A stretch of 64,000 bases of DNA from Sutcliffiella horikoshii (GTDB lineage: Bacteria; Bacillota; Bacilli; Bacillales; Bacillaceae_I): assembly GCF_008180725.1 (NCBI RefSeq), contig NZ_VTEV01000006.1, positions 69,409 to 133,408 on the forward strand, given 5' to 3'. Position 1 is the stretch's first letter; each line of letters opens with the position of its first letter. This document shows positions 34,933 to 44,389 of this stretch, one piece after another. The notes under the pieces are model-generated. The model saw only the letters and a list, made by a program, of their open reading frames with translations, was not told the DNA's origin and did no database searches. The position numbers and the translations under genes are program-made.

Positions 34933-36330
34933 ATGGCGAAAAAAATGCCTGAAATCGGCGATTACAAGTATGGTTTTAAGGACAAAGACGTTTCCATTTT
35001 CCGTTCCGGCCGTGGTCTTACGAAAGAGATCGTTGAAGAAATCTCTCGTATGAAGGAAGAGCCTCAATGGATGCTGGATTTCCGTCTTAAATCATTAGAA
35101 CATTTCTATAACATGCCAATGCCACAATGGGGCGGCGATTTAAACAGCTTGAACTTTGATGAAATTACGTATTACGTAAAACCATCTGAGAAGTCTGAGC
35201 GTTCTTGGGATGAAGTACCTGAAGAGATCAAGCAGACGTTTGACAAATTAGGTATCCCTGAAGCAGAACAAAAATATCTTGCAGGTGTATCTGCTCAGTA
35301 CGAATCTGAGGTTGTATACCACAACATGCAAGAAGACTTAGAAGATCTTGGTGTAGTGTTTAAAGACACAGACACAGCGTTAAAAGAAAATGAAGACATC
35401 TTCCGTGAGCACTGGGCGAAAGTAATTCCGCCAACAGACAACAAGTTCTCTGCATTGAACTCTGCAGTATGGTCTGGTGGATCTTTCATTTACGTTCCTA
35501 AAGGTGTTAAAGTGGAAACTCCACTTCAAGCATACTTCCGAATCAACTCTGAGAACATGGGTCAATTCGAACGTACGCTTATCATCGTAGACGAAGGCGC
35601 ACACGTACACTATGTAGAAGGCTGTACAGCACCTGTTTATACAACAAACTCTCTTCACAGTGCGGTAGTAGAAATCATCATCAAAAAAGATGCATACTGC
35701 CGTTACACAACGATTCAAAACTGGGCGAACAACGTATACAACCTAGTAACGAAGCGTGCAGTGTGTGAAGAAAATGCGACAATGGAATGGATTGATGGTA
35801 ACATCGGTTCCAAGTTAACAATGAAATACCCAGCGGTCATCCTTAAAGGAGAAGGCGCTCGTGGTATGACTCTATCCATCGCGTTAGCTGGTAAAGGGCA
35901 GCACCAGGATGCAGGTGCGAAAATGATTCACCTTGCACCAAACACGTCTTCTACTATCGTTTCTAAATCCATCTCCAAGCAAGGTGGTAAAGTAACATAC
36001 CGTGGAATCGTACACTTTGGTAAAAAAGCATCCGGCGCACGCTCCAACATCGAGTGTGACACGTTAATCATGGATAACCAGTCAACTTCTGATACAATTC
36101 CTTACAACGAAGTGTTCAACGACAACGTTTCTCTTGAGCACGAAGCAAAGGTATCCAAAGTATCCGAAGAGCAACTGTTCTATCTAATGAGCCGTGGTCT
36201 ATCTGAAGAAGAAGCAACAGAAATGATCGTAATGGGCTTCATCGAGCCATTCACAAAAGAACTACCAATGGAATACGCAGTAGAAATGAACCGTCTGATC
36301 AAGTTCGAGATGGAAGGTTCTATTGGGTAA
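34933..36330 (+). CDS. sufB: Fe-S cluster assembly scaffold SufB
   Basis: A 465-residue SufB scaffold. Typical segments: [20 protein letters not shown] near the N terminus, [22 protein letters not shown] in the beta helix, and [20 protein letters not shown] with a conserved Cys, then [22 protein letters not shown]. The ATG at 34933 follows GGAGGGAATAAA; an earlier in-frame start lacks a site. The 77-base gap from sufU holds no terminator. Confidence 0.96.
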   Translation: MAKKMPEIGDYKYGFKDKDVSIFRSGRGLTKEIVEEISRMKEEPQWMLDFRLKSLEHFYNMPMPQWGGDLNSLNFDEITYYVKPSEKSERSWDEVPEEIKQTFDKLGIPEAEQKYLAGVSAQYESEVVYHNMQEDLEDLGVVFKDTDTALKENEDIFREHWAKVIPPTDNKFSALNSAVWSGGSFIYVPKGVKVETPLQAYFRINSENMGQFERTLIIVDEGAHVHYVEGCTAPVYTTNSLHSAVVEIIIKKDAYCRYTTIQNWANNVYNLVTKRAVCEENATMEWIDGNIGSKLTMKYPAVILKGEGARGMTLSIALAGKGQHQDAGAKMIHLAPNTSSTIVSKSISKQGGKVTYRGIVHFGKKASGARSNIECDTLIMDNQSTSDTIPYNEVFNDNVSLEHEAKVSKVSEEQLFYLMSRGLSEEEATEMIVMGFIEPFTKELPMEYAVEMNRLIKFEMEGSIG

Positions 36331-36341
36331 CATATAGTCAT

Positions 36342-36380
36342 AAAAAAAACCTTGGCGTGCTTGCATGCCAAGGTTTTTTA
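36342..36380. terminator. Bidirectional terminator between sufB and the DUF817 gene
   Basis: AACCTTGGCGTGC and GCATGCCAAGGTT form a stem around TT with A and T runs on either side, serving two convergent genes; it overlaps the DUF817 stop codon. Confidence 0.88.
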
Positions 36381-37232
36381 TTTATGGATAGCTATTTTGT
36401 TATTTGGCTTGATAGAGCCATTCCCCTTCACCCGCTTCAACGTCGCCACAATAAGAAAGCTGACAATCACTAGCAATAGCCAGGAACTGACCTTGCCTAA
36501 GTGGACAAGGCTCCAGGCCTCTGTTTGATTCGGATATTCCCAAGCCCCGAAAAATGTTGCGATATTTTCTGCGACCCAAATAAAAAAACCGATGAGCACA
36601 AAGGAAAGTGCGATTGGCATACGATATTGAATTCCGCCAACCTCATAGTTGACCCAAGACTTCCAAAACAGAATAATAACTAAAGCAGATAACCACCAAC
36701 GAATATCAATCCAATAATGATGGGTGAAGAAATTTAGATAAATGGCTGCTGCGAGCGATACAACGGCCCAAAAAGGCGGCCAGTCAATGAGATCAACATT
36801 CAACCTTCTCCATGCCTGACAAAGATAACTTGCCACGCTGGCATACATAAACCCGCTGTATAATGGCACTCCAAAAATCTTGGAATAGCCTTCCTCTGGA
36901 TAAGACCAAGACCCCATATGCACCTTGAAGATCTCAAGTGCCAGCCCGATAAGGTGAAACAAGGTAATGACTTTTAATTCATCGCGTGTTTCAAGTCCAG
37001 ACCTAAGCATCCACCATTGCATCAGAATGCAGATAACCAGAAGCCAATCATACCTTGGCAGGAATGGTAGAGGAATCACTTGGGTTAAGGCTAGAGAAGC
37101 AAATATGACGACAGGAAACACACAGGATAATGCTTGTTGCCAACCAAAACGAACAAGTTGCATGAACGCGCCAACCATGAACCATTCCTTCTTTTTTAAT
37201 GCTGAGCCAAATTCCAATGGTTCGCGAATCAT
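36378..37232 (-). CDS. DUF817-family integral membrane protein (YoaT-like)
   Basis: A 284-residue polytopic protein with about eight hydrophobic helices, matching DUF817 (B. subtilis YoaT) by size and by HMGSWSYPEEGYSKIFGVPL, IDIRWW and the FGAWEYPNQ loop. Function unknown. The ATG at 37232 follows TGAGGTGTT; the long frame could begin 111 bases earlier but without a site. Tryptophan- and aromatic-rich loops suggest a carotenoid-cyclase-like fold, but that is weak. Confidence 0.75.
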   Translation of the reverse strand: MIREPLEFGSALKKKEWFMVGAFMQLVRFGWQQALSCVFPVVIFASLALTQVIPLPFLPRYDWLLVICILMQWWMLRSGLETRDELKVITLFHLIGLALEIFKVHMGSWSYPEEGYSKIFGVPLYSGFMYASVASYLCQAWRRLNVDLIDWPPFWAVVSLAAAIYLNFFTHHYWIDIRWWLSALVIILFWKSWVNYEVGGIQYRMPIALSFVLIGFFIWVAENIATFFGAWEYPNQTEAWSLVHLGKVSSWLLLVIVSFLIVATLKRVKGNGSIKPNNKIAIHK

Positions 37233-37358
37233 AAACAACACCTCACAATCAATCTTTGTATTGAATTTAGCATAAAATTTATTGAAAAACAATAAATAAT
37301 TATTGAAAATAAAAAGCATCCCCCTAAAATGGGAATGCCTCAACTATCAAACACTCAA

Positions 37359-38021
37359 TCACCTTACCAATTCCGTATCATCAGAATCCGGTGTCTTATC
37401 TTCTTTCTGCTTTTCCAAATACTCATTAACCTTCAAGCTAGAATATATAAACCCAGCAGCAATTAACACACCAAACACCCAGCCGTTCACCTTCATGAAA
37501 AACAAGATTCTATCATACCCTTGAACACCGTAAACACCAATCAGATAGTATTTCAAGCCGGCAGCAACGAATCCCCGCAAGGCAAATATTCCTGTTAGGA
37601 TGTAAAAAGCGGGCAGGATCGTTTTTTGACGGTAAAGTCTTAAGCTGTCTTTACGCTTGTGGCCCTGAAGATAAGAGATATCTACACCAAAATAAAGAGC
37701 TAACGGTTTTTTTACAAGCATAGTTCCTAGGAGGAATAATCCGAATCCAGCAGACACATAAACAGAGTTCTGCAGCATGGTAAAGGCATCTCCTGAAAGG
37801 ATATCAACAAGCGTGCTGACAAACAAAGAAGCCATAATAAACATCCCTGTCACATTGAACTGCCTCTCTACGGCGAAACGAACAATTGTGTAGATAAACC
37901 CCGGCGCAGTGGAAAGTAATATCGCATAATAGTCCCCTAGTGGTTCTTGTCCAAATTTCCATATTAAATAAGGTAAAGCCAAGTAGAATAGCAAGTCGAA
38001 AACAACAATTTTGTTTTTCAT
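37359..38021 (-). CDS. VC0807-family integral membrane protein
   Basis: A 220-residue protein with about six membrane helices. KIVVFDLLFYLALPYLIWKF and YYAILLSTAPGFIYTIVRF fit the VC0807 family of unknown function. The acidic C-terminal tail (KQKEDKTPDSDDTE) is cytosolic. The ATG at 38021 has GGAGGT only three bases away; alternatives are ATG 38090 after TTGAGGG or TTG 38105, which would add 23-28 residues including another hydrophobic stretch. It is divergent from the DUF72 gene, whose start is 119 bases from this start. Confidence 0.65.
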   Translation of the reverse strand: MKNKIVVFDLLFYLALPYLIWKFGQEPLGDYYAILLSTAPGFIYTIVRFAVERQFNVTGMFIMASLFVSTLVDILSGDAFTMLQNSVYVSAGFGLFLLGTMLVKKPLALYFGVDISYLQGHKRKDSLRLYRQKTILPAFYILTGIFALRGFVAAGLKYYLIGVYGVQGYDRILFFMKVNGWVFGVLIAAGFIYSSLKVNEYLEKQKEDKTPDSDDTELVR

Positions 38022-38139
38022 AGGACCTCCGTAAAAGATAAATGATACGATTATCATACCAATTACTCCCATATTCTGCACTATAAACATGAGAAATTCC
38101 CTCAATATATGATAAAATGAAAAAAATGAGGTGAAACGG

Positions 38140-38988
38140 ATGATTTATGTTGGTGTGACAGGCTGGGGAGATCACGATTCATTATATGTTGCTGGCACAG
38201 CGCCGAGAGACAAACTGCAAGAATATGGAGCTCATTTTCCTGTTGTTGAAGTGGATGCTTCCTTTTATGCCGTGCAGCCAAAGCAGAACGTGGAAAAATG
38301 GGTGGCGGATACACCGGAAACCTTTAAGTTCATTGTAAAGGCTTACCAAGGAATGACAGGGCATCAGCGTGGAGAGATTCCTTTTGACACGAAAGAACTA
38401 ATGTTTAATGCTTTTAAGCAATCTATTGAACCCTATGAAAAGGCCAGAAAGATGGCGATGGTTCTTTTTCAATTTCCACCATGGTTTGAATGCAAGAAGG
38501 AAAATGTCGATTATTTGAGATGGTGTAAAGAGCAGATGGGAGACACGAAGGTAGCGCTTGAGTTCCGCAATCAGACATGGTTTCAGCCTGCCTACCATGA
38601 CAGAACGCTGAAGTTTATGGAAGAAGAGGGGTGGATTCATAGTATCTGTGATGAACCGCAAGCGGGAAGAGGGTCAATTCCGACCGTCCTGCATCCCACA
38701 GATCCAGATAATACCCTTATTCGTCTCCATGGGAGGAATGTTCATGGCTGGACGAAACCTGCAGCAGGGAAGGACTGGAGAGAGGTCCGTTACCTGTATG
38801 ATTATAACCTTAACGAACTAATGGAATGGAAAGGAAATCTCGAGAGGTTAGCTCCTTCATCTAGGAACATTTATTTGTTATTCAACAATAATTCTGGAGG
38901 CCATGCAGCTGGAAATGCCAAACAAATGATTGACCTATTAGGTGTCGAGTATACAGGATTGGCACCAAGGCAACTAGATTTATTTTAG
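38140..38988 (+). CDS. yunF: DUF72-family protein YunF
   Basis: A 282-residue TIM-barrel-like DUF72 protein: VGVTGWGDHDSLY at the N terminus, VVEVDASFYAVQP, FKFIVKAYQGMTGH, LFQFPPWF, LEFRNQTWF and YLLFNNNSGGHAAGNAKQM near the C terminus are the family's conserved blocks. Biochemical role unknown; conserved acidic and His residues suggest an enzyme. The ATG follows ATGAGGTGAAACGG. The YunD gene starts 14 bases after the stop, as in B. subtilis. Confidence 0.85.
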   Translation: MIYVGVTGWGDHDSLYVAGTAPRDKLQEYGAHFPVVEVDASFYAVQPKQNVEKWVADTPETFKFIVKAYQGMTGHQRGEIPFDTKELMFNAFKQSIEPYEKARKMAMVLFQFPPWFECKKENVDYLRWCKEQMGDTKVALEFRNQTWFQPAYHDRTLKFMEEEGWIHSICDEPQAGRGSIPTVLHPTDPDNTLIRLHGRNVHGWTKPAAGKDWREVRYLYDYNLNELMEWKGNLERLAPSSRNIYLLFNNNSGGHAAGNAKQMIDLLGVEYTGLAPRQLDLF

Positions 38989-39002
38989 AGGAGAGAATCG
39001 GT

Positions 39003-40370
39003 GTGCAGCAAATTAGAATTTTACATACAAACGATATCCATAGTCATTTTGATGCCTATCCAAAGCTTGCGACTTTTTTAAAAGAACAGGCGTCCACACA
39101 GCCATCGGCTCTTGTCGACATTGGTGATAATATGGACCGTTTTCACCCAATTACCGAGGCTACAAGTGGAAAGGCTAACACGAAACTATTAAACATGCTT
39201 CACTATGACTATGCCACGTTTGGTAATAATGAAGGAATAACTTTGGACTATCAAGGGTTATCAAAGCTATATGAGGATGCGGAATTTCCCGTTTTGGCTG
39301 CCAATCTATTTGAAGAAAATGGAGATTATCCGGATTGGGTAAAACCTTATGATGTGAAAAGCATGGGGAATGTTAAGGTTGCATTTATCGGAGTAACTGT
39401 TTTCTACCAGCATTTCTATTCGCTGCTTGGCTGGAAAATAGATGATCCTTTTAATATTTTGGAAAAACACCTTCCTGTATTAAAAGAAAAGGCAAATATT
39501 ATTGTGGTGCTTTCCCATCTTGGTATTTCTGATGATGAGGAGATGGCAAGGAGGTTCCCTGATATTGATGTCATCCTTGGTGGACATACTCATCATGTTT
39601 TGCCTGAAGGGAGACGAATTGGAAATACGTTAATATGTGGAGCAGGTAAATATGGGCAATACATAGGTCAGGTCGACATTGCCTACGATAAAGATTCAAA
39701 ATCACTTATTCAATCCACTGCAAAGCTTTTTAAGTTGGAACTCTATGAGCCAGATCAGCAATTAACAGAATGCATAAAAGACATGGAAGCAGTAGCGGAA
39801 AAGCATTTGAATAAAATAGTAGGAAGTATTGAAGAATCGCTACCGGTAGAATGGTTCGCGCCTTCTATATTTCCAGATTTCCTTGCTGAGAAGTTAAGAG
39901 AATGGTGTCAGGCAGATATCGGAATGGTCAATGCCGGTGTATTGCTTGATGGACTAGCTAAAGGGGAAGTAACCTTTGGTATGCTTCACCGTATATGTCC
40001 TCACCCAATTAACCCTTGCAGAGTGACGCTGACAGGCGAGGAGTTAAGGGAAGTTGTCCAGCAGGCTCTGCACCCTGATATGGTAAACTTGAGGGTGAAA
40101 GGCCTTGGGTTCCGTGGTGAGGTAATGGGGCGTATGGCGTTTAGTGGCGTTAGATTCGACACAGAGGTCATAAAAGACGGAAGCGTTCAGGTGACTGATA
40201 TATATATAGGGGCTAAGCGACTGAATGCAACAGACCATGTAACAATCGGTACCATTGATATGTTCACTTTTGGTAGAATGTATCCAAGCATCATCCGTGC
40301 AAAAGAAAAGAAGTTTTTTCTGCCAGAACTGCTTCGAGATGTGTTAGCACATTCATTTTCTAATAATTGA
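39003..40370 (+). CDS. yunD: YunD-like 5'-nucleotidase/2',3'-cyclic phosphodiesterase family protein
   Basis: A 455-residue two-domain protein of the UshA/5'-nucleotidase family without a signal peptide, so cytosolic. The metallophosphoesterase domain shows HTNDIHSHF (Asp11, His13), LVDIGDNMD, TFGNNEG and LGGHTHHV, together the dimetal site. The C-terminal nucleotidase domain (about 290-455) has FLAEKLREWCQADIGMVNAG. It would dephosphorylate a nucleotide or nucleotide sugar. It starts with GTG after GAGGAGAG. Confidence 0.85.
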   Translation: MQQIRILHTNDIHSHFDAYPKLATFLKEQASTQPSALVDIGDNMDRFHPITEATSGKANTKLLNMLHYDYATFGNNEGITLDYQGLSKLYEDAEFPVLAANLFEENGDYPDWVKPYDVKSMGNVKVAFIGVTVFYQHFYSLLGWKIDDPFNILEKHLPVLKEKANIIVVLSHLGISDDEEMARRFPDIDVILGGHTHHVLPEGRRIGNTLICGAGKYGQYIGQVDIAYDKDSKSLIQSTAKLFKLELYEPDQQLTECIKDMEAVAEKHLNKIVGSIEESLPVEWFAPSIFPDFLAEKLREWCQADIGMVNAGVLLDGLAKGEVTFGMLHRICPHPINPCRVTLTGEELREVVQQALHPDMVNLRVKGLGFRGEVMGRMAFSGVRFDTEVIKDGSVQVTDIYIGAKRLNATDHVTIGTIDMFTFGRMYPSIIRAKEKKFFLPELLRDVLAHSFSNN

Positions 40371-40438
40371 CCTATTTTTCACACCCTTTCCATGCACACA
40401 CCATAAATTGATATGGGAAGGGAGCGTGACAATTATCT

Positions 40439-40741
40439 ATGATTGAAATGACACCAATTACAATCGAAGGCCATACGTTTACAGCAATTACGGTACGATT
40501 GCCAAAGACCAATTTTTTGGCGGTGACTAGTGATAAAGGTTATATCATGTGCGGTGCGCTTGATGTCGGCTTATTGAATGCCAAGCTAAAGGACCGTAAA
40601 ATCATTGCAGGGCGGGCAGTTGGAGTGCGTACTATCGAGCAATTAATAGAGGCCCCTTTGGAATCCATTACGTATGAGGCGGAGAATGTGGGCATTACGG
40701 TTGGAATGCCTGGGAAAGAGGCTTTGTTAAAAATGCTATAG
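40439..40741 (+). CDS. yunC: YunC-like DUF1805 protein
   Basis: A 100-residue DUF1805 protein: EGHTFTAITVRLPKTNFLAVTSDKGYIMCGALDV carries the conserved Cys, followed by AGRAVGVRTIEQLIEAP and GITVGMPGKEALLKM. Function unknown. The GGGAAGGGAG site is rather far from the ATG, so a start at the second Met (three codons on) does not help; spacing is simply long. It follows YunD by 68 bases and is ended by a terminator. Confidence 0.83.
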   Translation: MIEMTPITIEGHTFTAITVRLPKTNFLAVTSDKGYIMCGALDVGLLNAKLKDRKIIAGRAVGVRTIEQLIEAPLESITYEAENVGITVGMPGKEALLKML

Positions 40742-40787
40742 AGGGTTGTGGCGCTGGTTGTTGCTTGCAGCCTATACCCCAAATATA

Positions 40788-40820
40788 TAATACCATCGTG
40801 CTTAAACGGTGGTATTTTTA
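40788..40820 (+). terminator. Terminator after yunC
   Basis: ATACCATCG pairs with CGGTGGTAT around TGCTTAAA and is followed by TTTTTATG. Confidence 0.8.
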
Positions 40821-40932
40821 TGTTGCTACAAACTTTTCAAAACTTTTTTTTATTTTATCAAGCTTTATCCCGGAATTTTTACTATAATAGGAAATATATA
40901 GATTTTGTCGAAATGTGAAGATAGGAGAAGTT

Positions 40933-42039
40933 ATGAGACTATTACCTACAAAATCAATGAAACCGGGAATGGTGTTGGCCAGGTCTATCTACAATGATTC
41001 TGGAAGAGTACTGTTAAGTGAAGGGATCTCTGTTACTTCACGGATGATCACACGTCTGCAACAATTGAATGTAACGTATGTATATATAGAAGATGCCCGG
41101 ACAAGCGGGATGGAAGTCCCGACTTTTATTTCGGACAAAACGCGTAAAGAAGCAGTAAAAACTATTACGGATACCTTTAAATCTGTGGAACATGAAAAAG
41201 AGTTAAGTAAGTGGTTTGTCATGGACAAATCTTCGAAAAACATTAAATCACTTATTCAAAACCTTCTTTCAGACATGAAATCAAATGATGAAGTGTCCGC
41301 GCTTTTAACGGATGTGTATGTACACGACAATTATGTGTTTACCCATTCGTTAAATGTGACACTTTATTCCCTATCCATAGGATTAAAGTTAGGATTGTCC
41401 CAAAAAGATTTAGAGACACTAGGGCTTGGCGGTATACTTCATGATATTGGAAAAATGTTGATCCCTAATGAAATTCTCTTTAAGCCAGGAAAGCTAACAA
41501 GTGATGAGTTTGCTGAAATGAAGCGGCATGCGACCTATGGTTACGATATCCTTCGCAACATGCAGACCATTCCTTTAATGGTTGCTCACTGTGCTTTCCA
41601 GCATCATGAGCGCCTAAACGGCAGTGGCTATCCTCGTGGCATTAAATCGGACGATATCCATCTGTTTGGTAAAATCCTTGCTGTAGCGGATGTTTTTGAT
41701 GCAGTGACCTCCCACCGCATATACCGGAGCGCGATGCTACCGCATGAAGGACTCGAAATTTTATATGCAGGTTCGGGCACTTTGTATGAACCTGAGATTA
41801 TTGAAGCCTTCCGTAAATCGGTGGCCATCTATCCATATGGCTTAATGGTTACCTTGAATGATGGGAGAAAAGGGCTTGTTGTTGGCCAAAATAAGGATCT
41901 TACAGAACGACCTGTCATCAGGGTGGTGGAAGAAGAAGGAGAAGAGCTGGAAACACCTTACGATATTAACTTAAAAGACCATCTGAATTTAGCGATTGTG
42001 GACTGCGACTCTCTCGAAAAAATAGCAGCAGTCAGTTAA
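40933..42039 (+). CDS. HD-GYP domain protein, probable cyclic-di-GMP phosphodiesterase
   Basis: A 368-residue protein. Residues about 1-60 form a DUF3391-like N-terminal segment (PTKSMKPGMVLARSIYND). The HD-GYP domain (about 120-300) has GGILHDIGKMLIP with the HD pair and HHERLNGSGYPRG with the GYP motif, both intact, plus AVADVFDAVTSHRIYR. HD-GYP proteins hydrolyse c-di-GMP or related dinucleotides. No membrane segment. The ATG follows TAGGAGAAG. It stands alone; an EAL-domain gene occurs at 50590. Confidence 0.87.
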   Translation: MRLLPTKSMKPGMVLARSIYNDSGRVLLSEGISVTSRMITRLQQLNVTYVYIEDARTSGMEVPTFISDKTRKEAVKTITDTFKSVEHEKELSKWFVMDKSSKNIKSLIQNLLSDMKSNDEVSALLTDVYVHDNYVFTHSLNVTLYSLSIGLKLGLSQKDLETLGLGGILHDIGKMLIPNEILFKPGKLTSDEFAEMKRHATYGYDILRNMQTIPLMVAHCAFQHHERLNGSGYPRGIKSDDIHLFGKILAVADVFDAVTSHRIYRSAMLPHEGLEILYAGSGTLYEPEIIEAFRKSVAIYPYGLMVTLNDGRKGLVVGQNKDLTERPVIRVVEEEGEELETPYDINLKDHLNLAIVDCDSLEKIAAVS

Positions 42040-42131
42040 AAGGAAAGAGTAGAGAAAAAAGAAATATATTTCCTTTGTCCTATAGGAGGATATATGGTAT
42101 AGTGAATTCATAAAATAATATACTTCCCTTA

Positions 42132-42288
42132 TCATACGATGAGGTAGAGGCTGCATAGCATAAGAGTAAAACTACTGGAGGTTGACACCTAAGATGGTAG
42201 AAAGAAAGGATGCTGTGCCGAAGCAATATGAGCGGTCGAACTCATGTTGCTGGGGTTATCTTGAATAAGGATAACACTGCCATTATGA
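42132..42288 (+). ncRNA. Lysine riboswitch (L box)
   Basis: The conserved L-box elements occur in order: GAGGTAGAGGCTGC (42141-), AGAGTAAAACTACTGGAG, AAGATGGTAGAAAGAAAGGA, TGCCGAAGC, GTTGCTGGGGTTATCTTG and AAGGATAACACTGCCATTATGA. TCATA and ATTATGA close P1. It precedes a terminator and an NhaC-type antiporter gene, indicating that the transporter responds to lysine. Confidence 0.93.
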
Positions 42289-42349
42289 CCGGTACGGACG
42301 GTTTTTATAATGGAGGGCTACTGATCGGATGGAGGATAACACATTACAT

Positions 42350-42387
42350 AGGTAATGATAGTTATTTTCTATCATTACTTTTTATTT
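42350..42387 (+). terminator. Lysine-riboswitch terminator
   Basis: GGTAATGATAG pairs with CTATCATTACT around TTATTTT, followed by TTTTATTTT. The transporter gene starts 81 bases downstream. Confidence 0.88.
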
Positions 42388-42467
42388 TGTTTTCTTTCAG
42401 CGCCTTCCATTGTTGTAAAACCGTTTGATTCCAGTCAAACATATTACAGCTTAATGGGGGTTTTTTT

Positions 42468-44036
42468 GTGGAAGGAACAATTTATTCTTTAATTCCTCCA
42501 GTGCTTGCAATCTTGATGGTTATTTTGACCAGAAGAGTATTGCTTTCACTAGGAGTAGGTATTCTGGCGGCAGCCTTAATGTTAGCGGATTTCAATCCGG
42601 TGACGATGGTTGTATTAATCTGGGATATGGTTTTAGGACTTTTTTATTCCGTAGATGATAAAGAGTTGAACTTATGGAATATATATATCCTTGTATTCTT
42701 AATCATTCTAGGGATTATTACTGCATTTATTTCTATTACTGGTGGCAGCAGGGCATTTGCTGACTGGGCACAGACAAAAATTAAGACAAGAAGAGGATCA
42801 AAATTTTTAACTGCTATTTTAGGTATCGTTATTTTTATTGATGATTATTTTAACGCATTGGCAGTTGGTCAGATAAGTAGGCCGGTAACGGATCGTTACA
42901 AAGTGTCACGTGCCAAATTAGCGTACTTGATTGATTCCACATCTGCACCGATTTGTGTCATTTCACCGGTTTCAAGTTGGGGTGCTGTTATTATCGGTAT
43001 TATCGGAACGGATGTAATCGTAAGACAGAATATTAGTGATTTAACAGCAATCAGTGCTTTTATGCAAATCATACCAATGAACTTATACGTTTTTTCAGCA
43101 TTAATCATGGTATTCTTGGTAAGTTATTTTAACTTCAATATTGGTCCAATGAGAAAGCATGAGCAACGTGCAATGGAGACTGGTGAATTATATGATCCAG
43201 AAAAAGAAGTACCAGGAGAATTATCAGACGAGCTTCCTACTAGCACAAAAGGAACGATTGGTAATCTTGTGTGGCCGATTGTAGCACTTTTTGTTGGTGT
43301 TATTGGAGCGATGATTTGGACAGGTGCTTCTGCAATTGAAGGGGATATCACGGTTTTAGGTGTTTTTGAAAATACAGACCCGTCTGCAGCATTATTTTAT
43401 GGTGGATTATTCGCTTTAGTAGTTTCTTTCATCTTACTTTTCGGTCAAATTTCTAAAGGTGGAGTTTCAAACAATGTAGTGGTTCGCGGTTTAGTAGAAG
43501 GAACAAAATCCATGCTTCCTGCCATCTACATTCTATTATTTGCATGGACCATTGCAGGCCTAATTGATGGTCTAGGAACTGGAACATATATTGCAGAACA
43601 AGTAGAAAACTCAAATATTAATATTGCCTTCTTGCCGGCAATCATTTTCGTTATTGCTGGTTTTACAGCTCTTGCAACAGGTACTTCATGGGGGACTTTC
43701 ACGCTATTACTTCCTATCGCAGGACAGATAGCAGCAGCAACAGATGTAACCATTCTATTACCTGTTCTTGCAGCAGTATTGGCTGGAGCAGTATTCGGTG
43801 ATCATTGTTCACCAATTTCTGATACAACAATCCTTTCTTCCACTGGTGCAGGATGTAACCATATTGACCATGTCCTAACACAGCTGCCATATGCGTTAAT
43901 CAGTGCAGGTGTCGCGATTGTAGGATATATCGTACTAGGATTGACAGGAAGCACATTACTTGGTCTGCTAGTAGTGTTAGTGGCATTTGTAATCATTGGC
44001 TTTAGTTTTAGAGCAGTGAAAACAACAGCAGAATAA
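42468..44036 (+). CDS. NhaC-family transporter under a lysine riboswitch (probable lysine transporter)
   Basis: A 522-residue polytopic protein with about twelve helices of the NhaC Na+/H+ antiporter family: GIVIFIDDYFNALAVGQISRPV, STSAPICVISPVSSWG, LATGTSWGTFTLLLPIA and GAVFGDHCSPISDTTILSS are family landmarks. Annotated as Na+/H+ antiporters by homology, members with an L box are thought to move lysine. The GTG start follows AATGGGGG. No partner genes. The lysine riboswitch predicts expression when lysine is scarce, favouring import. Direction is inferred. Confidence 0.88.
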   Translation: MEGTIYSLIPPVLAILMVILTRRVLLSLGVGILAAALMLADFNPVTMVVLIWDMVLGLFYSVDDKELNLWNIYILVFLIILGIITAFISITGGSRAFADWAQTKIKTRRGSKFLTAILGIVIFIDDYFNALAVGQISRPVTDRYKVSRAKLAYLIDSTSAPICVISPVSSWGAVIIGIIGTDVIVRQNISDLTAISAFMQIIPMNLYVFSALIMVFLVSYFNFNIGPMRKHEQRAMETGELYDPEKEVPGELSDELPTSTKGTIGNLVWPIVALFVGVIGAMIWTGASAIEGDITVLGVFENTDPSAALFYGGLFALVVSFILLFGQISKGGVSNNVVVRGLVEGTKSMLPAIYILLFAWTIAGLIDGLGTGTYIAEQVENSNINIAFLPAIIFVIAGFTALATGTSWGTFTLLLPIAGQIAAATDVTILLPVLAAVLAGAVFGDHCSPISDTTILSSTGAGCNHIDHVLTQLPYALISAGVAIVGYIVLGLTGSTLLGLLVVLVAFVIIGFSFRAVKTTAE

Positions 44037-44066
44037 CCAAATGAATACTTTTCAAATAAAGTAAAA

Positions 44067-44123
44067 AACACCTCCTTTTTATCTACTTTTTAGTAAGAGA
44101 TAAAAAGAGAGGTATTTTTTTTT
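44067..44123 (+). terminator. Terminator of the NhaC-type gene
   Basis: ACCTCCTTTTTATCT pairs with AGATAAAAAGAGAGGT around a 14-base loop and ends in a run of T's. Confidence 0.8.
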
Positions 44124-44263
44124 GAAAAAAATAAATGAATAAATATTCACACCAAAACTCAAGTGTATCAGTATATGCAGGTTTTTATAGTCAATAAGTA
44201 GAATATAAATACATTGTTGAGAATTGTCACATGGTGTCGATTAATATAACGGAAAAGTTTGTT

Positions 44264-44372
44264 TTGACATAGTCATAAAGTCTAGTTATACTATGTATAA
44301 ATTATATTAAATAATCAGAAAAAATAAAACATTTAGACTCTTTTATCTATTTTTTGGTAAAAAAGAGTCTAA
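44264..44372 (+). promoter_or_regulatory. Promoter and pre-ribosome-site hairpin of the NSS transporter
   Basis: TTGACA 44264-44269, 17 bases, TATACT 44287-44292 is a strong sigma-A promoter. The leader of about 90 bases ends with TTAGACTCTTTT (44333-44344) and its perfect complement AAAAGAGTCTAA (44361-44372), four bases before GGGGGAG. The hairpin could protect the mRNA or limit ribosome access. The stretch 44124-44263 shows nothing else. Confidence 0.7.
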
Positions 44373-44389
44373 GTAGGGGGAGAAAGAGA

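Noticed and set aside
42210-42428. 72-residue open frame
   Set aside because: It overlaps the lysine riboswitch and its terminator; the RNA explains the conservation.
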